Source: Actinoplanes philippinensis
GTDB lineage: Bacteria; Actinomycetota; Actinomycetes; Mycobacteriales; Micromonosporaceae
DNA: 64,000 nt
Direction: 5' to 3'
Assembly (NCBI RefSeq): GCF_900113015.1
Contig: NZ_FONV01000005.1
Span: forward strand, 310,001-374,000
A program made the position numbers and the translations under genes. Positions 15,605 to 23,996 of the stretch are shown in pieces. Numbering within the stretch: the stretch's first letter is position 1; every line of letters begins with the position of its first letter. The notes under the pieces were generated by a model, which saw only the letters and a list, made by a program, of their open reading frames with translations, made no database searches and was not told the origin of the DNA.

Positions 15605-16503
15605 CGACGATGACGTTCGAGGAGGCGGTGGCACGGATCGCCGCGGCCCGCAGCTTCCGGGACCTGCCCGACACCGGGAACAGCGCGGGTAGGGCGTACC
15701 GCAGATGGGCGAAGCTGATCCACCCGGACACGGTGAGCGCGCAGCGGCGCGCCACCGCGACAGACGCTTTCGCGAAGCTTTCCGCCCTTTACAAGAAAAA
15801 AGACGACTGGTGCACGAGTCCGTGGGGCAGCGGTGACATCGCCGAGCTCTTCGCCGACGGCGAGCGGCTGGTCAAACTCCCGCGGTCCCCCGCGGACAAC
15901 GACATGATGGAGGCCGAGGCGGCCGCGCTGCGCAAGCTGTGGGCGGACGGCGATCCGAGATTCCGGCCGTATGCGCCGCGCCTCCTCGAGACGTTCGTCC
16001 ACGAGGACGACCAGCGCCGCCGCAGGCTCGTCAACGTGCTGGAGCGGCGGCGCGGCATGGGCACTCTGGCCGAGGTCGAAGGCGATCTGGGGGTACGGGA
16101 CGCGACCTGGATCTGGCGCCGGCTGCTGGTGGCGCTCGGCTGGGCGCACCGGGCCGGGGTGATCCACGGGGCGGTTCTGCCGGAGCACGTGCTGATCCAT
16201 CCGGGCCGGCGGGGCCTGGTTCTCGTCGACTGGTGCTATGCGGGACATCGACCTGCGGCGATAGTGAGAGCGAGGGAGGACCACTATCCGCCGGAGGTGC
16301 GCCACGACCGGACCGCTGGACCCGCCACCGACATCTACATGGCGACGGTGCTGATGACCCGGCTCATGGGGTCGCGGATGCCCGCCTCGCTGCGGCGGTT
16401 CGCCGCCGGCTGCACCTATGACGCGCCGCGGATGCGGCCGCAGGACGCCTGGGCCCTGTTGGGCGAGTTCGACGACATCATCCCCCCGCAGTTTCGGAAC
16501 TGA
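15601..16503 (+). CDS. J-domain protein fused to a kinase-like (pseudokinase) domain
   Basis: A 300-residue protein whose ATG overlaps the upstream stop (ATGA). Residues 5-65 are a J domain: YRRWAKLIHPD has the HPD motif (41-43) needed to stimulate a DnaK-type chaperone. Residues 75-290 look like a degenerate protein kinase: GERLVKL supplies a beta-3 lysine (Lys92), MEAEAAALRKL resembles helix C, and WAHRAGVIHGAVLPEHVLI replaces HRDxKPxN. The catalytic Asp is Ala191 and the Asn is His. VLVDWC keeps an Asp (210) in the DFG position. It could bind nucleotide but probably does not transfer phosphate by the usual mechanism. Cytosolic. It may recruit a chaperone to its operon partners (inference). 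Confidence 0.75.
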   Translation: MTTMTFEEAVARIAAARSFRDLPDTGNSAGRAYRRWAKLIHPDTVSAQRRATATDAFAKLSALYKKKDDWCTSPWGSGDIAELFADGERLVKLPRSPADNDMMEAEAAALRKLWADGDPRFRPYAPRLLETFVHEDDQRRRRLVNVLERRRGMGTLAEVEGDLGVRDATWIWRRLLVALGWAHRAGVIHGAVLPEHVLIHPGRRGLVLVDWCYAGHRPAAIVRAREDHYPPEVRHDRTAGPATDIYMATVLMTRLMGSRMPASLRRFAAGCTYDAPRMRPQDAWALLGEFDDIIPPQFRN

Positions 16504-16513
16504 GGAGCACATC

Positions 16514-17470
16514 ATGGGAAGCGGACACTGGTCGACCGATGTCTACACGGCGGCCGCCGGCTACCGGGCGGCGTCCGGGAAGAGCGCGTTCGACTACAGC
16601 GACTCGGGCGCCCGGACGGTGCATCCGGAGCTGAACCCGGACGGCGTGTTCATGCGGGAGAGCCGGGACAGCACCGAGCACCCGTTCAGCACACCGATCG
16701 CGGTGCTGTTCGACGTGACCGGCTCGATGGGCAGCGTGCCACGGGTGCTGCAGACCAAGCTGCCGCAGTTGCTGGGCCTGCTGACCAGGAAGAACTACGC
16801 GGTCGACCCGCAGATCCTGTTCGGGGCGATCGGTGACGCGACCTGTGACCGGGCGCCGCTGCAGGTCGGCCAGTTCGAGTCGGACAACCGGATGGACGAG
16901 GACCTGGCCCGGATCGTGCTGGAGGGCGGTGGCGGTGGCCAGAAACACGAGTCGTACGAGCTGGCCCTCTACTTCATGGCCCGGCACACGATCCTCGACT
17001 CGATGGTGAACCGGGGGCGGAAGGGCTACCTGTTCATCATCGGCGACGAGATGCCGTACCCCCGGGTGAAGCCTCGTGAGGTGAAGGCGGTGATCGGTGA
17101 CGACCTGAGCGAGCCGATCGCGACCGAGGACATCCTGACCGAGCTCAAACGCAAGTACGACGTCTACTACATCCTGCCGACGGCGGCGCACCACAGCGGT
17201 GACAAGGAGGTGCTGTCGCGCTGGCGCAAGCTGCTCGGCCAGAACGTCCTGGAGCTCGACGACCTGGACGCGGTGTGCGAGACGATCGCGCTGACGGTCG
17301 GCCTGGGCGAGGACGCGATCGACCTGGACGAGGGCATCGCCGACCTGACCGACGTGGGCTCACGGGCGGGCGGCTCGGTGGGGCGGGCGCTGGCGCCGCT
17401 GCAGCGGACCGCCGTGGTGCGCTCGGCGTTCGAGATCGCCGGTGGCCCGGGTGGGAATCAGAGGCTGTGA
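16514..17470 (+). CDS. VWA-fold protein of the Nudix/J-domain operon
   Basis: About 318 residues from the ATG at 16514, with GAGGAG upstream. An N-terminal Tyr/Ser-rich stretch (GSGHWSTDVYTAAAGYRA) precedes a VWA-type domain with the MIDAS-like motif DVTGSMG (67-73), then ILFGAIGDATCDRAPLQVGQFES and GYLFIIGDEMPYPRV. This D-x-T-G-S form differs from the CoxE-like VWA genes at both ends of the window. Motifs such as LEGGGGGQKHESYELALYFMA are family-specific. There is no membrane segment, so it is probably a cytosolic scaffold. Its TGA overlaps the GTG of the PurA-like gene, and it lies 10 bp after the J-domain gene, so tight co-expression is expected. The function is not known. Confidence 0.8.
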   Translation: MGSGHWSTDVYTAAAGYRAASGKSAFDYSDSGARTVHPELNPDGVFMRESRDSTEHPFSTPIAVLFDVTGSMGSVPRVLQTKLPQLLGLLTRKNYAVDPQILFGAIGDATCDRAPLQVGQFESDNRMDEDLARIVLEGGGGGQKHESYELALYFMARHTILDSMVNRGRKGYLFIIGDEMPYPRVKPREVKAVIGDDLSEPIATEDILTELKRKYDVYYILPTAAHHSGDKEVLSRWRKLLGQNVLELDDLDAVCETIALTVGLGEDAIDLDEGIADLTDVGSRAGGSVGRALAPLQRTAVVRSAFEIAGGPGGNQRL

Positions 17471-18657
17471 ACGGGCACGTCGCGGTCGTCGACCTGGGGT
17501 ACGGCGACGCCGGCAAGGGCACGGTGGTCGATTTTCTCTGCTCCCGCGGAGGTGTGCGAGCAGTCCTGCGCTTCAACGGGGGTGCGCAGGCCGCGCACAA
17601 CGTGACCACCGAGACCGGCCGGCATCACACGTTCGCCCAGTTCGGGTCGGGCACGCTGCGGGGCGTGCCGACCCACCTCACCCGGTTCATGGTGGTCGAC
17701 CCGCTCGCTCTGGCCGGTGAGGCGGCCGCGCTCGGCAAGCCGTTCCACCTGCTCACGGTGGATGGGAACGCGCTGCTCGCCACTCCGTGGCATCGCGCGG
17801 CGAACCGGCGGCGGGAGACCGGGCGGGGTGCGGACCGGCACGGTTCGTGTGGCATGGGTGTGGGCGAGACGATGGCGTACGCGCAGACGCATCCCGATGC
17901 TCCCCGGGTGGGGGACGTGCTCTCGCCGCCGCGGCTGCGGCAACGGCTGGCGGCGGTGAGGGCCTCTCTCGGCGACTGCGGTGTCCCGATCGACGACGTG
18001 GTGGACGCGTTCACCCTGTTCGGTGAGACGGTCCGGATCGTCGGCTCGTCGTACACCGAGCAGCTGCTGGCCGAGGGCCCGTGCGTGTTCGAGGGCGCCC
18101 AGGGTGTGCTGCTCGACGAGTGGCGGGGCTGGCATCCGTACACCACGTGGTCGACGACGACGTTCGACAACGTCACCGCGCTCGGCGCCAAGGTCACGCG
18201 GCTCGGTGTGGTCCGCACCTACACCACCCGGCACGGGGCCGGCCCGTTCGTCACCGAGGACCCGTCGCTGTACCTGCCGGAGCGGCACAACGGCCGGGAC
18301 CCGTGGCAGGGCCCCTTCCGGACCGGCCACTTCGACGCGGTCGCCCACCGGTACGCCGTGGAGGTGGCCGGCGGTGTCGACGCTCTGGCCGTCACCCACC
18401 TCGACGTCCCGGATCGCTGCCCGGATCTGCGGATCGCCGACTCGTACCGGATCGGCGACGAGGTGTGGGACCGCATCGAGCCCGGCCCCTTCCGCGACCT
18501 GGAGCACCAGGAGGCGCTGGGCGCGCGGCTGGCCGTGGCCCGGCCGGATCGGATGACCCGGCCGGACGACTGGTGTGACGCGATCGCGGCCCGCCTGGGT
18601 GCCCCGGTGCTGCTGGAGTCGTACGGGCCGCTCTCGTCGGACAAGAAGTTCCGGTAG
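17467..18657 (+). CDS. Divergent adenylosuccinate synthetase (PurA-like) paralogue
   Basis: A 396-residue protein starting at a GTG that overlaps the previous stop (GTGA); shorter than housekeeping PurA (about 430). The fold is clear: DLGYGDAGKGTVVDFL (P-loop-like, keeping the catalytic Asp and Lys), FEGAQGVLLDEWRGWHPYTT, LGVVRTYTTRHGAGPFVTED, GHFDAVAHRYAVEVAGGVDALAVTHLD, and a C-terminal GAPVLLESYGPLSSDKKF. PurA joins IMP and aspartate using GTP. However, the GG-x-N-AGH loop is GGAQAAH here, so the Asn corresponding to E. coli Asn38 is Gln41 while the His is retained. The TTGRGIGP loop is SCGMGVGET. A changed substrate or product is plausible. It closes a four-gene operon and is probably not the organism's main PurA. 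Confidence 0.85.
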   Translation: MNGHVAVVDLGYGDAGKGTVVDFLCSRGGVRAVLRFNGGAQAAHNVTTETGRHHTFAQFGSGTLRGVPTHLTRFMVVDPLALAGEAAALGKPFHLLTVDGNALLATPWHRAANRRRETGRGADRHGSCGMGVGETMAYAQTHPDAPRVGDVLSPPRLRQRLAAVRASLGDCGVPIDDVVDAFTLFGETVRIVGSSYTEQLLAEGPCVFEGAQGVLLDEWRGWHPYTTWSTTTFDNVTALGAKVTRLGVVRTYTTRHGAGPFVTEDPSLYLPERHNGRDPWQGPFRTGHFDAVAHRYAVEVAGGVDALAVTHLDVPDRCPDLRIADSYRIGDEVWDRIEPGPFRDLEHQEALGARLAVARPDRMTRPDDWCDAIAARLGAPVLLESYGPLSSDKKFR

Positions 18658-20106
18658 TCAGGCGGACCAGGCTCGGACGATGTCGTCGGGTCCCCAGATC
18701 AGGTCCACGGCTCCCGCGGGCAGGTCGGTCCCCGAGCGGCTGACGACGACCAGGCCGCTGGTGCCGGGCTGGAATCCGGGAATCATCGGAGCGTGACGAC
18801 GGAGGTCGTCGAGGTGGTGCCGGTCGAACAGACCGTCCTGCCACTTGATGGAACCCGCGAACGCGATGCGGGAAGCGATCGGCGCACGGTCGGCACCGAC
18901 CAGGTCGATCTCCGGGTTTGCCTGGCGGTTCCACCAGCCGCCGACTTCCCACGTGTCGGTCCACATCAATTCCCCGGCGCCGGCGGCGATGGCGAGCGCG
19001 TCACGGATGACCGGTTCCACGGCATTGCCGCGCCATGTGGACCATCGTGCTTCGAGAACGGCTCGGGCGGCTGCCGTCCGGTCGCGGAGGACAAGCTGAT
19101 GCACATCCCGGAGGATGGCCAGGTAGAGACGCAGATTGCTGTCGGCGATCCGGTACTGGGCTAGTTTGCTGGGTTTGGTGGACAGCGGTTTGTCGACGGC
19201 CAGGATCTTCTTCTCGTCGACGAGCCGGTGGAGCAGAGGGGACAGGGTGCCGGAGCTGACCGGTCCCCCGCGGTCGCCGGCGGCCGCGGCGATGTTGCTG
19301 AAGGTCCGGCTGCCCAGTCCACCGATTGCCTCGAGAACGCGTCGAGCCGTATCCGGGGCGGGGAACTCCGATGCCAGCGACTGCTCGGGAACGGTGAACA
19401 ATGCCGAGGTCTTGCTGGTGATCTCCGTGGTCAGAAAGTCGATGGGGCTGGATCCTGGTGTCCATTCCAGGCAGATGCCGGGCAACCCGCCGGTGATCAG
19501 ATAGGCGTCGATGGCGTCCGCACCGCTCAGCTCGGTCACCGCAGCGGTTTCGGCGAGGTTGAAGGGGCCGAGGACCATGTTGGCGGCCCGGCCGTAGAAC
19601 GGCCGGTCGTATTCGGTGAACCGCTGCATCATGTGCAGGTCACTGCCGAGCAGCAGCAGCAGGACGGGCTTGCTCGACATGAGCCGGTCCCAGACCACCT
19701 GCAGATGTCCGTCGAAGGTCGGGTCCTGCTCGGAGAGCCACGGTAGTTCGTCGAGCACCACGATGCTCGGTGTGTCAGGGAGGACGCCGGCGAGGAGTCG
19801 CAGCATGTCTCCCCAACCGCCCGCCGGTGGCTGAGAGGGAAGGAGGTCGCGACCGGCCGGGGTGAGCAGCGACGAGTCGCGCAGGGCACCGAGGAACTGG
19901 CTGACCGCCTCCGTGCTCGACGCGCCTTTGACGGCGGTGTAGAAGCAATACGGCAGACCCGCCCGGTCGCACAATTCTTGAACCAGTCGTGACTTCCCGA
20001 CCTGTCGCCGTCCCCGGACGGCAACGGAACGGCCCCCGCCCGTACGTCGTATGCGGTCCAGCTCTTTGGTGAGCAGGTCGAGCTCGGCGCGCCGCCCGAC
20101 GAACAT
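18658..20106 (-). CDS. AAA ATPase with C-terminal DUF234-like region
   Basis: About 482 residues from the ATG at 20106 (MFVGRRAELDLLTKEL), the usual start of this family; a TTG at 20154 would add 16 residues. Walker A is GRRQVGKS (32-39) and Walker B is SIVVLDELPWLSE. Following elements (GSDLHMMQRFTEYDRPFYGRAANMVLGPF, then a winged-helix-like region SNIAAAAGDRGGPVSSGTLSPLLHRLVDEKKIL) match ATPases paired with DUF234 that were first noted in archaea and also occur in mobile or defence contexts. The C-terminal part (EPVIRDAL...WWNRQANPEIDLVG) resembles a nuclease-like fold with an E-x-D-L motif. Its stop abuts that of the PurA-like gene (adjacent bases, convergent). The role is unknown. Confidence 0.8.
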   Translation of the reverse strand: MFVGRRAELDLLTKELDRIRRTGGGRSVAVRGRRQVGKSRLVQELCDRAGLPYCFYTAVKGASSTEAVSQFLGALRDSSLLTPAGRDLLPSQPPAGGWGDMLRLLAGVLPDTPSIVVLDELPWLSEQDPTFDGHLQVVWDRLMSSKPVLLLLLGSDLHMMQRFTEYDRPFYGRAANMVLGPFNLAETAAVTELSGADAIDAYLITGGLPGICLEWTPGSSPIDFLTTEITSKTSALFTVPEQSLASEFPAPDTARRVLEAIGGLGSRTFSNIAAAAGDRGGPVSSGTLSPLLHRLVDEKKILAVDKPLSTKPSKLAQYRIADSNLRLYLAILRDVHQLVLRDRTAAARAVLEARWSTWRGNAVEPVIRDALAIAAGAGELMWTDTWEVGGWWNRQANPEIDLVGADRAPIASRIAFAGSIKWQDGLFDRHHLDDLRRHAPMIPGFQPGTSGLVVVSRSGTDLPAGAVDLIWGPDDIVRAWSA

Positions 20107-20132
20107 CCGCGCCCCCGAAGCTAGATTCAATC

Positions 20133-20146
20133 TTACTTCGAAGCAA
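20133..20146. promoter_or_regulatory. Palindrome upstream of the AAA ATPase
   Basis: TTACTTCGAAGCAA is a 14-bp palindrome with one mismatched pair, in a locally AT-rich stretch about 27 bp before the chosen start. It could be an operator or promoter element for the minus-strand ATPase. No further support. Confidence 0.3.
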
Positions 20147-20158
20147 TCTACCAAGGGC

Positions 20159-20193
20159 GGTCCCGGGTGCGATCGTCGATCGCACCCGGGACC
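20159..20193 (-). terminator. Terminator of the deazaflavin oxidoreductase gene
   Basis: A perfect 15-bp stem GGTCCCGGGTGCGAT / ATCGCACCCGGGACC with a CGTCG loop, 22 bases past the stop at 20215. It isolates this gene from the ATPase downstream on the same strand. Confidence 0.8.
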
Positions 20194-20214
20194 GGGTCCC
20201 TGATCGGATCCGGA

Positions 20215-20649
20215 TCAGGCGCGGGTCAGCAGGAAGACCGGGATGAGCCGGTCGGTCTTCTTCGTGTACTCGTTGTACTGCGGGAAAGCGGCCGCGGCGC
20301 GCTCCCACCACAGCTCCCGCTCCGCACCGGAGAGCTCCCGGGCGACGTAGTCCTGCTTGACCTCGCCGTCCTGCAGCTCGACGTGCGGGTTCTTGCGCAG
20401 GTTGTAGACCCACACCGGGTTCTTCGGCGCGCCACCCAGCGAGCCGACGACCGCATACTCACCGTCGTGCTCGACCCGCATCAGCGGCGTCTTGCGCAGC
20501 TGGCCGCTCTTCGCGCCGACCGAGGTCAACACGATGATCGGCTTTCCCATGATGTCGTTGGCCTCGGCACCGCCGGTGGCCTCGTACTTCTCTGCCTGCT
20601 CGCGCGCCCAGTCCGAAGTGCTGGGGGCGTATTCACCCGTCAACGGCAT
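20215..20649 (-). CDS. Deazaflavin (F420)-dependent nitroreductase family protein
   Basis: A 144-residue protein starting [18 protein letters not shown] (ATG at 20649). The core reads [59 protein letters not shown], the signature of the DDN family (split beta-barrel, related to flavin reductases), whose members bind coenzyme F420 and reduce or oxidise small molecules. The C-terminus ([29 protein letters not shown]) also matches. Substrate unknown. F420 usage is typical of actinobacteria and supports the host assignment. It stands alone, between a terminator and a divergent protease. Confidence 0.92.
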   Translation of the reverse strand: MPLTGEYAPSTSDWAREQAEKYEATGGAEANDIMGKPIIVLTSVGAKSGQLRKTPLMRVEHDGEYAVVGSLGGAPKNPVWVYNLRKNPHVELQDGEVKQDYVARELSGAERELWWERAAAAFPQYNEYTKKTDRLIPVFLLTRA

Positions 20650-20772
20650 GAATCCGATCCTACGCACCCGAACGGCACCCGACCGGACCCTGAAACGCAC
20701 TTCACTGCCCGCACCTTTGTCGCCAGGGCCGGCCACGGATGGGTAGGTCCACCGACTGAAGGGTGCTACCAG

Positions 20773-22515
20773 ATGCGGAAGACCGCGCGGCGCAACGTTC
20801 TCGCTGGTGGAATCGCGGCGGTCACCGCCGCAGCACTGGGCGCGTTCGCGCTGCCCGCCGGGAGCCAGGCCTTCAGCCCGGTCTCGTACGGCCTGACCCT
20901 CCCGGCAACCGTCTCCGCGGCCCAGCCGGTCCGGATCGTGACGACCTCCCTCGACGCGACCGGCCGCCCCGTCTTCGCCGTCCGTGAGGCCACCGACAAG
21001 GTGTCCGCCGAGCGGATCGTCTCGTCGGCCCGTAAAGCCGGCGGCACGGTCGGCGTCGAGGTCGACCGCAAGGTGCACGCCCTCGACATGCCGGAGGGCG
21101 GCGACCCCTACCGCGAGTACCAGTGGGACCTCGACAAGATGAACGTCGAGGGCGCCTGGGACCAGGACACCACCGGCGCCGACGTGGTGGTCGCGGTCAT
21201 CGACACCGGTGTCGACGGCAGCCACCCCGACCTGGCCGGCAACGTCCTGACCGGATACGACGCGATCGACGACACCGAGGGCGGCGACTCGGACGGCAAC
21301 GGGCACGGCACCCACGTGGCCGGCACCGTCGCCGCGGTCGCCGGCAACGGCGAGGGCATCACCGGCATCGCCCCGGACGCGCGGATCCTGCCGGTCAAGG
21401 TGCTCGACGCGGACGGCACCGGCTACACCTCGGACACCGCCGAGGGCATCGTCTGGGCCGTCGACAACGGCGCCCAGGTGATCAACCTGTCGCTCGGCGC
21501 GGACACCGCCACCGCCGCCGAGGAGGCCGCCGTCGCCTACGCGATCGAGAACGGCGTCACCGTCGTCGCGGCGGCCGGCAACCAGCGCGAGGAGGGCAGC
21601 CCGACCAGCTACCCGGCCGCCTACGACGGGGTCATCGCGGTCGCCGCCACCGACGCCGACGACGAGATCGCCGAATACTCGAACCAGGGCGACTACGTCG
21701 ACGTGGCCGCGCCCGGCAGCGCCATCCTCAGCACCTACCCGGGTGACCTGAGCGAGGACGGCAGCGAATACGCCGAGCTCAACGGCACCTCGATGGCGTC
21801 GCCGCACGTCGCCGCGGTGGCCGCGCTGATCAAGGCGAGCCGGCCGGAGATCACCCCGCAGGGCATCCAGAACGCCCTCGAGGAGTCGGCCGTCGACCTC
21901 GGCGAGGACGGCTTCGACAACGACTTCGGGCACGGGCGGGTCGACGCGGCGGCGGCCGTCGAGGCGGCGGCCGGCGGCGACGGCGGCGAGGAGCGCGTCA
22001 CGCCGGAGATCGCCGTCGACGGGGGCGGGCTCGTCTCCTACGGCGCCGACACCGAGACCACGTTCCAGGTGAGCGCCGACGGCGAGGCCCTGGCCGGGCT
22101 GGAGGCCGAGACCTGCGTGTCGGTCGCCGGCGGCCGGTGGGACTGCGACACGACCGAATCCGACGAGGACGGCGTCTACTACGTCGAGCACAAGGCGACC
22201 GGCGCCTTCCAGGTCCGCGTGACCGTCGGCGAGACCGGCACCGTGGCGTCGGCATCGGAGTCCGCCGAGTACACGGTCCGCGCGACCGTCACGGCGAAGA
22301 AGTCCGGCAAGGGCGCCCTCACGGTGAAGGCGGCCGGCGCGCCCTCGCAGAAGATGGCGCTGCAGCGCAGGTCCGGCAACTCGTGGAAGACCGTCAAGAC
22401 CTACCCGGTCAAGTCCAGCACCAAGGTCACCGGCCTGAGCGGCGGCACCTACCGCGTCGTGGTCGCCGGGACGAAGGCGGTCCAGGGCGTGACAAGCGGC
22501 ACGGTCAAGCTCTGA
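20773..22515 (+). CDS. Secreted subtilisin-like serine protease (peptidase S8), second copy
   Basis: A 580-residue protein from the ATG at 20773 behind GAAGGG. A signal peptide ([20 protein letters not shown] core, cleavage near residue 33), a propeptide-like segment ([16 protein letters not shown]) and the S8 domain with Asp144 ([14 protein letters not shown]), His178 (GHGTHVAGT) and Ser340 ([11 protein letters not shown]) are all present. After the catalytic domain come two beta modules, ending SGTVKL. Prodomain, catalytic domain and C-terminal modules align collinearly with the protease at 3403-5271, except that the Pro/Thr spacer is missing here. The catalytic domain is notably acidic. 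Extracellular protein degradation or processing is expected. Confidence 0.93.
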   Translation: MRKTARRNVLAGGIAAVTAAALGAFALPAGSQAFSPVSYGLTLPATVSAAQPVRIVTTSLDATGRPVFAVREATDKVSAERIVSSARKAGGTVGVEVDRKVHALDMPEGGDPYREYQWDLDKMNVEGAWDQDTTGADVVVAVIDTGVDGSHPDLAGNVLTGYDAIDDTEGGDSDGNGHGTHVAGTVAAVAGNGEGITGIAPDARILPVKVLDADGTGYTSDTAEGIVWAVDNGAQVINLSLGADTATAAEEAAVAYAIENGVTVVAAAGNQREEGSPTSYPAAYDGVIAVAATDADDEIAEYSNQGDYVDVAAPGSAILSTYPGDLSEDGSEYAELNGTSMASPHVAAVAALIKASRPEITPQGIQNALEESAVDLGEDGFDNDFGHGRVDAAAAVEAAAGGDGGEERVTPEIAVDGGGLVSYGADTETTFQVSADGEALAGLEAETCVSVAGGRWDCDTTESDEDGVYYVEHKATGAFQVRVTVGETGTVASASESAEYTVRATVTAKKSGKGALTVKAAGAPSQKMALQRRSGNSWKTVKTYPVKSSTKVTGLSGGTYRVVVAGTKAVQGVTSGTVKL

Positions 22516-22561
22516 CCTTCCGATATACGGCGGTCATCCGGGTGGGGTTTACTCGTACCTC

Positions 22562-23161
22562 ATGAGCATCATCTCCCGGGGTTTCGGCGGGCGGCGGCGC
22601 GAGCCGTCGCCCGCACTGCCGCCCGGCCAGTACCTTGCGCACGACTTCCCGGTCCTCTCCGCCGGTCCCACGCCGCGGATCCCGCAGGAGCGGTGGAAGT
22701 TCACCATCACCACCGAGGTCGGTGAGAAGCACACGTGGGACTGGGCGGAGTTCACCGCCCTGCCGGCCGAGGAGATCACGGTCGACATCCACTGCGTCAC
22801 CAAGTGGTCCAAGCTGGGCACCAGCTGGAAAGGCGTCGCCCTCGACACCCTCTTCGAGGAGGTCGAGACCGCCGGCGACTACGTGATGGCGCACAGCTAC
22901 GGCGGCTACACCACCAACGTCCCTCTCGAGGACCTGCTCGACGGCAAGGCCTGGATCGCGTACGAGTACGACGGCGAGCCACTGCACCCGGAGCACGGCG
23001 GCCCGGCCCGGCTGCTCATCCCCCACCTGTATTTCTGGAAGTCCGCCAAGTGGGTGGACGGGCTCCGGATGATGCACGAGGACGAGCCCGGGTTCTGGGA
23101 GGACGCCGGCTATCACATGTATGGGGACCCGTGGCGCGAGCAGCGGTATCACGGCGACTGA
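22562..23161 (+). CDS. Sulfite-oxidase-like molybdopterin oxidoreductase
   Basis: A 199-residue protein (MSIISRGFGGRRREPSPAL). The molybdopterin-binding fold of the sulfite oxidase family is recognisable: WKFTITTEVGEKHTWDWAEFTALP, ITVDIHCVTKWSKLGTSWKGV (the Cys is the expected molybdenum ligand), YTTNVPLEDLLDGKAWIAYEYDGEPLHPEHGGPARLLIPHLYFWKSAKWV. It is short, lacking the dimerisation domain of true sulfite oxidases, and has no TAT signal, so it is probably cytosolic, like many actinobacterial stand-alone versions. It overlaps the next gene, a flavin/NAD reductase, which would provide electrons. Physiological substrate unknown. Confidence 0.9.
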   Translation: MSIISRGFGGRRREPSPALPPGQYLAHDFPVLSAGPTPRIPQERWKFTITTEVGEKHTWDWAEFTALPAEEITVDIHCVTKWSKLGTSWKGVALDTLFEEVETAGDYVMAHSYGGYTTNVPLEDLLDGKAWIAYEYDGEPLHPEHGGPARLLIPHLYFWKSAKWVDGLRMMHEDEPGFWEDAGYHMYGDPWREQRYHGD

Positions 23162-23874
23162 CCTGGCGGGTGGCCACGGTCCGGTCGGCGACCTGGGAGA
23201 CGGCCTCGGCCCGTACCCTCGCGCTGGACATTCCGGACTGGCCGGGTCACCTGCCGGGTCAGCACATCGACATCCGCCTGACCGCTGAGGACGGTTATCA
23301 GGCCCAGCGCAGCTACTCGATCGCGTCGGCCGGGCCCGGGCCGGTCGAGATCAGTGTGCAGCGCCTCGAGGACGGTGAGGTGTCGCCCTACCTCACCGAC
23401 GTCGTCGAGGCCGGTGACCAGATCGAGGTCCGCGGTCCGGTCGGCGGCTGGTTCGTGTGGCGTTCCGAGTCCACGGCTCCGGTGACGCTGGTGGCGGGCG
23501 GGTCCGGGATAGTGCCGCTGATGGCGATGATCCGGGCGCGCGGTCTGGCGGCGGGCCGTCAGCCGTTCCGGTTGATCTATTCGGTACGGACCCCGGCCGA
23601 CGTGATCTATGCGGAGGAGATCCGTCGCCGCGCGGTGTCGGACCCGGGCCTCGACGTGCACTTCGTCTACACGCGGGCCGTTCCCGACGGGTGGCCCGCT
23701 CCCCCGGCCCGCATCTCGGTGGCGACCCTCAACACCCACGGCTGGCCACCCGACTTCGAGCCGGACTGCTTCGTCTGCGGCCCGACGAGTTTCGTCGAGA
23801 CGGCCGCCGACATCCTGGTCGCCCTGGGCCACGACCCCAAACGCATCCGCACCGAACGCTTCGGCGGCGCATGA
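23131..23874 (+). CDS. FAD/NAD(P)-binding ferredoxin-reductase-type protein
   Basis: About 247 residues if started at the GTG at 23131; a GTG at 23170 and a CTG at 23158 are alternatives and no start has a convincing ribosome site. The conserved TWRVATV segment favours a start upstream of 23170. The FAD-binding barrel has GHLPGQHIDIRLTAEDGYQAQRSYSIAS (the RSYS FAD motif), the NAD domain has VTLVAGGSGIVPLMAMI, and the C-terminus CFVCGPTSFVE. This is the ferredoxin-NADP reductase fold without an iron-sulfur domain. The 31-base overlap with the sulfite-oxidase-like gene indicates translational coupling and a probable two-component redox pair. A terminator at 23951 ends the unit. Confidence 0.85.
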   Translation: MARAAVSRRLTWRVATVRSATWETASARTLALDIPDWPGHLPGQHIDIRLTAEDGYQAQRSYSIASAGPGPVEISVQRLEDGEVSPYLTDVVEAGDQIEVRGPVGGWFVWRSESTAPVTLVAGGSGIVPLMAMIRARGLAAGRQPFRLIYSVRTPADVIYAEEIRRRAVSDPGLDVHFVYTRAVPDGWPAPPARISVATLNTHGWPPDFEPDCFVCGPTSFVETAADILVALGHDPKRIRTERFGGA

Positions 23875-23950
23875 CCCGAGCCGCTCGCAGAGCTGAACCG
23901 CACCCGCCGGCGCAGCCCTGGGCGCCGGCCGCCGCTCCACGGCCGGCGGC

Positions 23951-23983
23951 CGGTGCTGTCGCGAAGGGCTCGCGACAGCACCG
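23951..23983. terminator. Terminator between convergent genes
   Basis: A perfect 14-bp stem CGGTGCTGTCGCGA / TCGCGACAGCACCG with an AGGGC loop, between stops at 23874 and 23997. Another GC-rich stem lies just before it. Confidence 0.8.
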
Positions 23984-23996
23984 AGGGGCGGCCGGG

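Noticed and set aside
20215..22191. A 658-codon minus-strand open frame running opposite the second protease
   Set aside because: Only its last 145 codons (the F420-type protein) are real; the rest mirrors the codon bias of the plus-strand protease and contains repetitive Gly/Val/Arg/Asp sequence with no domain.
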